A DNA stretch of 22,945 nucleotides from Selenomonas sp. AE3005 (GTDB lineage: Bacteria; Bacillota; Negativicutes; Selenomonadales; Selenomonadaceae). Numbering within the stretch: the stretch's first letter is position 1; each line of letters starts with the position of its first letter. Below, in pieces: positions 21,514 to 22,945 of the stretch. Where the stretch lies: assembly GCF_905233635.1 (NCBI RefSeq), contig NZ_CAJODG010000052.1, positions 1 through 22,945 on the forward strand, given 5' to 3'. A program made the translations under genes and the position numbers. The notes under the pieces are model-generated. The model was not told the DNA's origin and ran no database searches. It was given only the letters and a program-made list of their open reading frames with translations.

Positions 21514-22110
21514 GTGCAATACATTGCCCCGTTGGCAAAGTTAATAGAGCATTTTCGCGCACTGCCTGGCATCGGTAACAAGACGGCAGTGCGCCTTGCT
21601 TATCATGTGCTGGATATGGACGCCGAACAGGCAAAGAAACTTGCATCGGCCATCATTGAGGCCAAAGAAAAGATTGGCTATTGCAATACCTGTTTTAACT
21701 TAAGCGACCAAAATCCCTGCGTGATTTGCGGAGCGGCAGAACGTGACCATTCGGTAATCTGTGTGGTTGAACAGCCGCAGGATGTAGCGGCCATGGAACG
21801 CATGCGCGACTATCGCGGCGTTTACCATGTGCTGCATGGTGCGCTCTCACCGTTGGAGGGCGTCGGGCCTGACCAGATTCGGATAAAAGAATTGCTGGCA
21901 CGGCTGACAACTGATACCGTAAAAGAAGTAATTATGGCTACCAATCCCAACGTGGAAGGGGAAGCTACTGCTATGTATTTAGCGAAATTATTGAAACCCA
22001 TGGGCGTTAAGGTGACGCGCATTGCACATGGCCTGCCCATTGGGGGAGACTTGGAGTATGCTGATGAAGTCACACTCTCCAAGGCTATGGAAAATCGGAG
22101 GGAAATCTAA
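21514..22110 (+). CDS. recR: Recombination mediator RecR
   Basis: Ring-forming protein that works with RecO/RecF to load RecA at single-strand gaps. The 198 residues contain a helix-hairpin-helix (LPGIGNKTAVRLAYHVL, about 18-34), a Cys4 zinc finger (CNTCFNLSDQNPCVICG, about 57-73), and a Toprim domain with VICVVEQPQDVAAMER and the acidic/Gly segment TNPNVEGEATAMYLAKLLK. The start is GTG, with AAGGAG (21503-21508) overlapping the ybaB stop. The stop is directly followed by the ATG of the next gene. Confidence 0.97.
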   Translation: MQYIAPLAKLIEHFRALPGIGNKTAVRLAYHVLDMDAEQAKKLASAIIEAKEKIGYCNTCFNLSDQNPCVICGAAERDHSVICVVEQPQDVAAMERMRDYRGVYHVLHGALSPLEGVGPDQIRIKELLARLTTDTVKEVIMATNPNVEGEATAMYLAKLLKPMGVKVTRIAHGLPIGGDLEYADEVTLSKAMENRREI

Positions 22111-22344
22111 ATGGAAATTATTGCGGCCTTTGCCGTAGGTCTGATAGCGTTATGCCTGATTGGTAAAATTATCTCCCTGCCTATGAAACTGCTGTGGAAA
22201 ATGATAACTAACAGCCTGATGGGCGCAGTTATGCTCTGGGCAGTAAATCTCTTTGGCGCTGGTGTGGATATTACTTTTATTAAAGCACTGATTGCCGGCG
22301 TACTGGGTGTGCCGGGCGTAATTATCGTGCTGCTGATGAACTAA
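22111..22344 (+). CDS. BofA-like small membrane protein
   Basis: 77 residues with an N-terminal hydrophobic segment (about 3-25) and a C-terminal one (about 55-75), ending GVLGVPGVIIVLLMN, which matches the C-terminal GxxGvPGvilll pattern of the pro-sigma-K processing inhibitor BofA family. Its place straight after recR, as in Bacillus, supports the call. BofA itself acts in spore-forming mother cells; whether this organism sporulates is not shown here, and the family is also present in non-sporulating relatives, so the role is open. Its ATG touches the recR stop. Confidence 0.85.
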   Translation: MEIIAAFAVGLIALCLIGKIISLPMKLLWKMITNSLMGAVMLWAVNLFGAGVDITFIKALIAGVLGVPGVIIVLLMN

Positions 22345-22357
22345 AAAAGATTGCATG

Positions 22358-22395
22358 AAAAAACAGGGGCGTTTTGTAAACGCACCCTGTTTTTT
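22358..22395. terminator. Bidirectional terminator between bofA-like and GGDEF genes
   Basis: AAAAAACAGGG-GCGTTT-TGT-AAACGC-A-CCCTGTTTTTT, a long stem with one bulged A, flanked by A on the left and T on the right so that it can stop transcripts from both convergent genes. It overlaps the last codon of the GGDEF gene. Confidence 0.92.
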
Positions 22396-22945
22396 AGTCA
22401 CGGCCATATACACGGTAGCATGAGCGTCCAGAGGATTTAGCAGCGTACAGCGCCTCGTCACTGCGGCTCATCAGTACATCAATCGGCACGGGCTGTTCGT
22501 CAGCATAGGCAATGCCGGCACTGATGGTCAGGCAGTTGAGCTGCTTGTCCTGCTGATAGATGGAAAGGAGCTGCCGCATAAATGATTGCAGCCTTGTCTC
22601 GACAGTTGCCTGTTGTTCTTTGCCGGTGATGACAATCAAAAATTCATCGCCGCCCATGCGCACATTAAGGGCATCGAAAAATTCCATTCGCAGTACCTCA
22701 GCGAGAATCAACAGGGCCGCGTCACCAGTCTGATGGCCGAAATTATCATTGACTTCCTTGAAGTGGTCTAAGTCCAGGGAAATCAAGGTGAACATGGTAT
22801 CCGGCGAACAACCGTCAATGAATTCGGTCAGGTGGCGGCGATTGGCCAGGCCGGTCAGGATATCATGCCGGGCCATACTTAGAATAAGCTGCTGATTATC
22901 GTAAAGTTTCTTATTCATTTCGTTCATGGCACGGCTCATGGCCCC
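22394..22945 (-). CDS. GGDEF-domain diguanylate cyclase, N-terminal part outside the window
   Basis: C-terminal catalytic domain that makes cyclic di-GMP. The open frame runs off the right edge; the ATG at 22937-22939 has no ribosome site in the six bases before it and the first residues look like a helical linker (MSRAMNEMNKKLYDNQQL), so the protein very likely continues upstream with a sensor or HAMP part. Motifs: DILTGLANRRHL at the domain start, LISLDLDHFKEVNDNFGH with metal-binding Asp, and RMGGDEFLIV with an intact active site. The inhibitory I-site RxxD is absent (EFFD in its place). It converges on the recR cluster. Confidence 0.93.
   Translation of the reverse strand, partial: GAMSRAMNEMNKKLYDNQQLILSMARHDILTGLANRRHLTEFIDGCSPDTMFTLISLDLDHFKEVNDNFGHQTGDAALLILAEVLRMEFFDALNVRMGGDEFLIVITGKEQQATVETRLQSFMRQLLSIYQQDKQLNCLTISAGIAYADEQPVPIDVLMSRSDEALYAAKSSGRSCYRVYGRD

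Noticed and set aside
1..22945. CRISPR array, insertion sequence, integrase or phage genes
   Set aside because: No regularly spaced direct repeats, transposase or integrase motifs were seen on either strand, so the mechanism of the proposed insertion after dnaX is not visible.

Overview
The window looks like chromosomal DNA of a diderm, Gram-negative-staining Firmicute (Negativicutes, Selenomonas-like). Three signs point there: genes in a Bacillus-like neighbourhood (tRNA-Ser, SRP RNA, dnaX, ybaB, recR, bofA), Firmicute-type PTS and RpiR genes, and proteins that need an outer membrane (a porin-type beta-barrel ending in Phe and an autotransporter). The genus is an inference from gene content, not a database match.

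Layout. (1) 1-4733, + strand: nucleoside salvage and catabolism, deoC (5' end cut off by the window) - deoB - pyrimidine-nucleoside phosphorylase - cdd - CNT nucleoside transporter, closed by a strong terminator. (2) 4863-5877: a small signalling pair, a single-domain CheY-like receiver overlapping a CheC/CheX-like phosphatase gene. (3) 5946-8162: a helically phased group of DnaA-box-like sites, a consensus promoter, tRNA-Ser(GGA), a short SRP RNA and dnaX. (4) 8163-8371: a multi-hairpin intergenic element that looks like a dispersed repeat, then a strong hairpin between convergent genes. (5) 8372-10090, - strand: a methyl-accepting chemotaxis protein. (6) 10343-18856, + strand: a beta-glucan/cellodextrin locus, PTS IIB - RpiR regulator - PTS IIC - outer-membrane porin - PTS IIA - GH1 6-phospho-beta-glucosidase - GH16 beta-glucanase - GH9 endoglucanase. 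(7) 19075-21049: an autotransporter whose last barrel strands are out of frame because of a 7-G run. (8) 21169-22344: ybaB - recR - bofA-like. (9) 22394-22945, - strand: the C-terminal end of a GGDEF protein.

How the genes work together. Locus 6 reads as a complete path for mixed-linkage beta-glucan or cellulose fragments in a cell with two membranes. The exported GH16 and GH9 enzymes cut the polymer, the porin could pass oligosaccharides across the outer membrane, PTS IIABC imports and phosphorylates cellobiose, and the GH1 enzyme splits the 6-phospho-disaccharide. The RpiR protein is the likely local regulator. Three copies of a TGTA-N7-TACA sequence upstream of IIB and IIC are the best candidates for its operator, and a cre-like site lies just before IIB. 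The adjacent divergent chemoreceptor shares the intergenic region that holds two of these copies.

The region from 8163 to about 21168 lies between dnaX and ybaB-recR-bofA, genes that are adjacent in Bacillus subtilis. This suggests that the chemoreceptor, glucan and autotransporter genes were inserted into an otherwise conserved housekeeping cluster.
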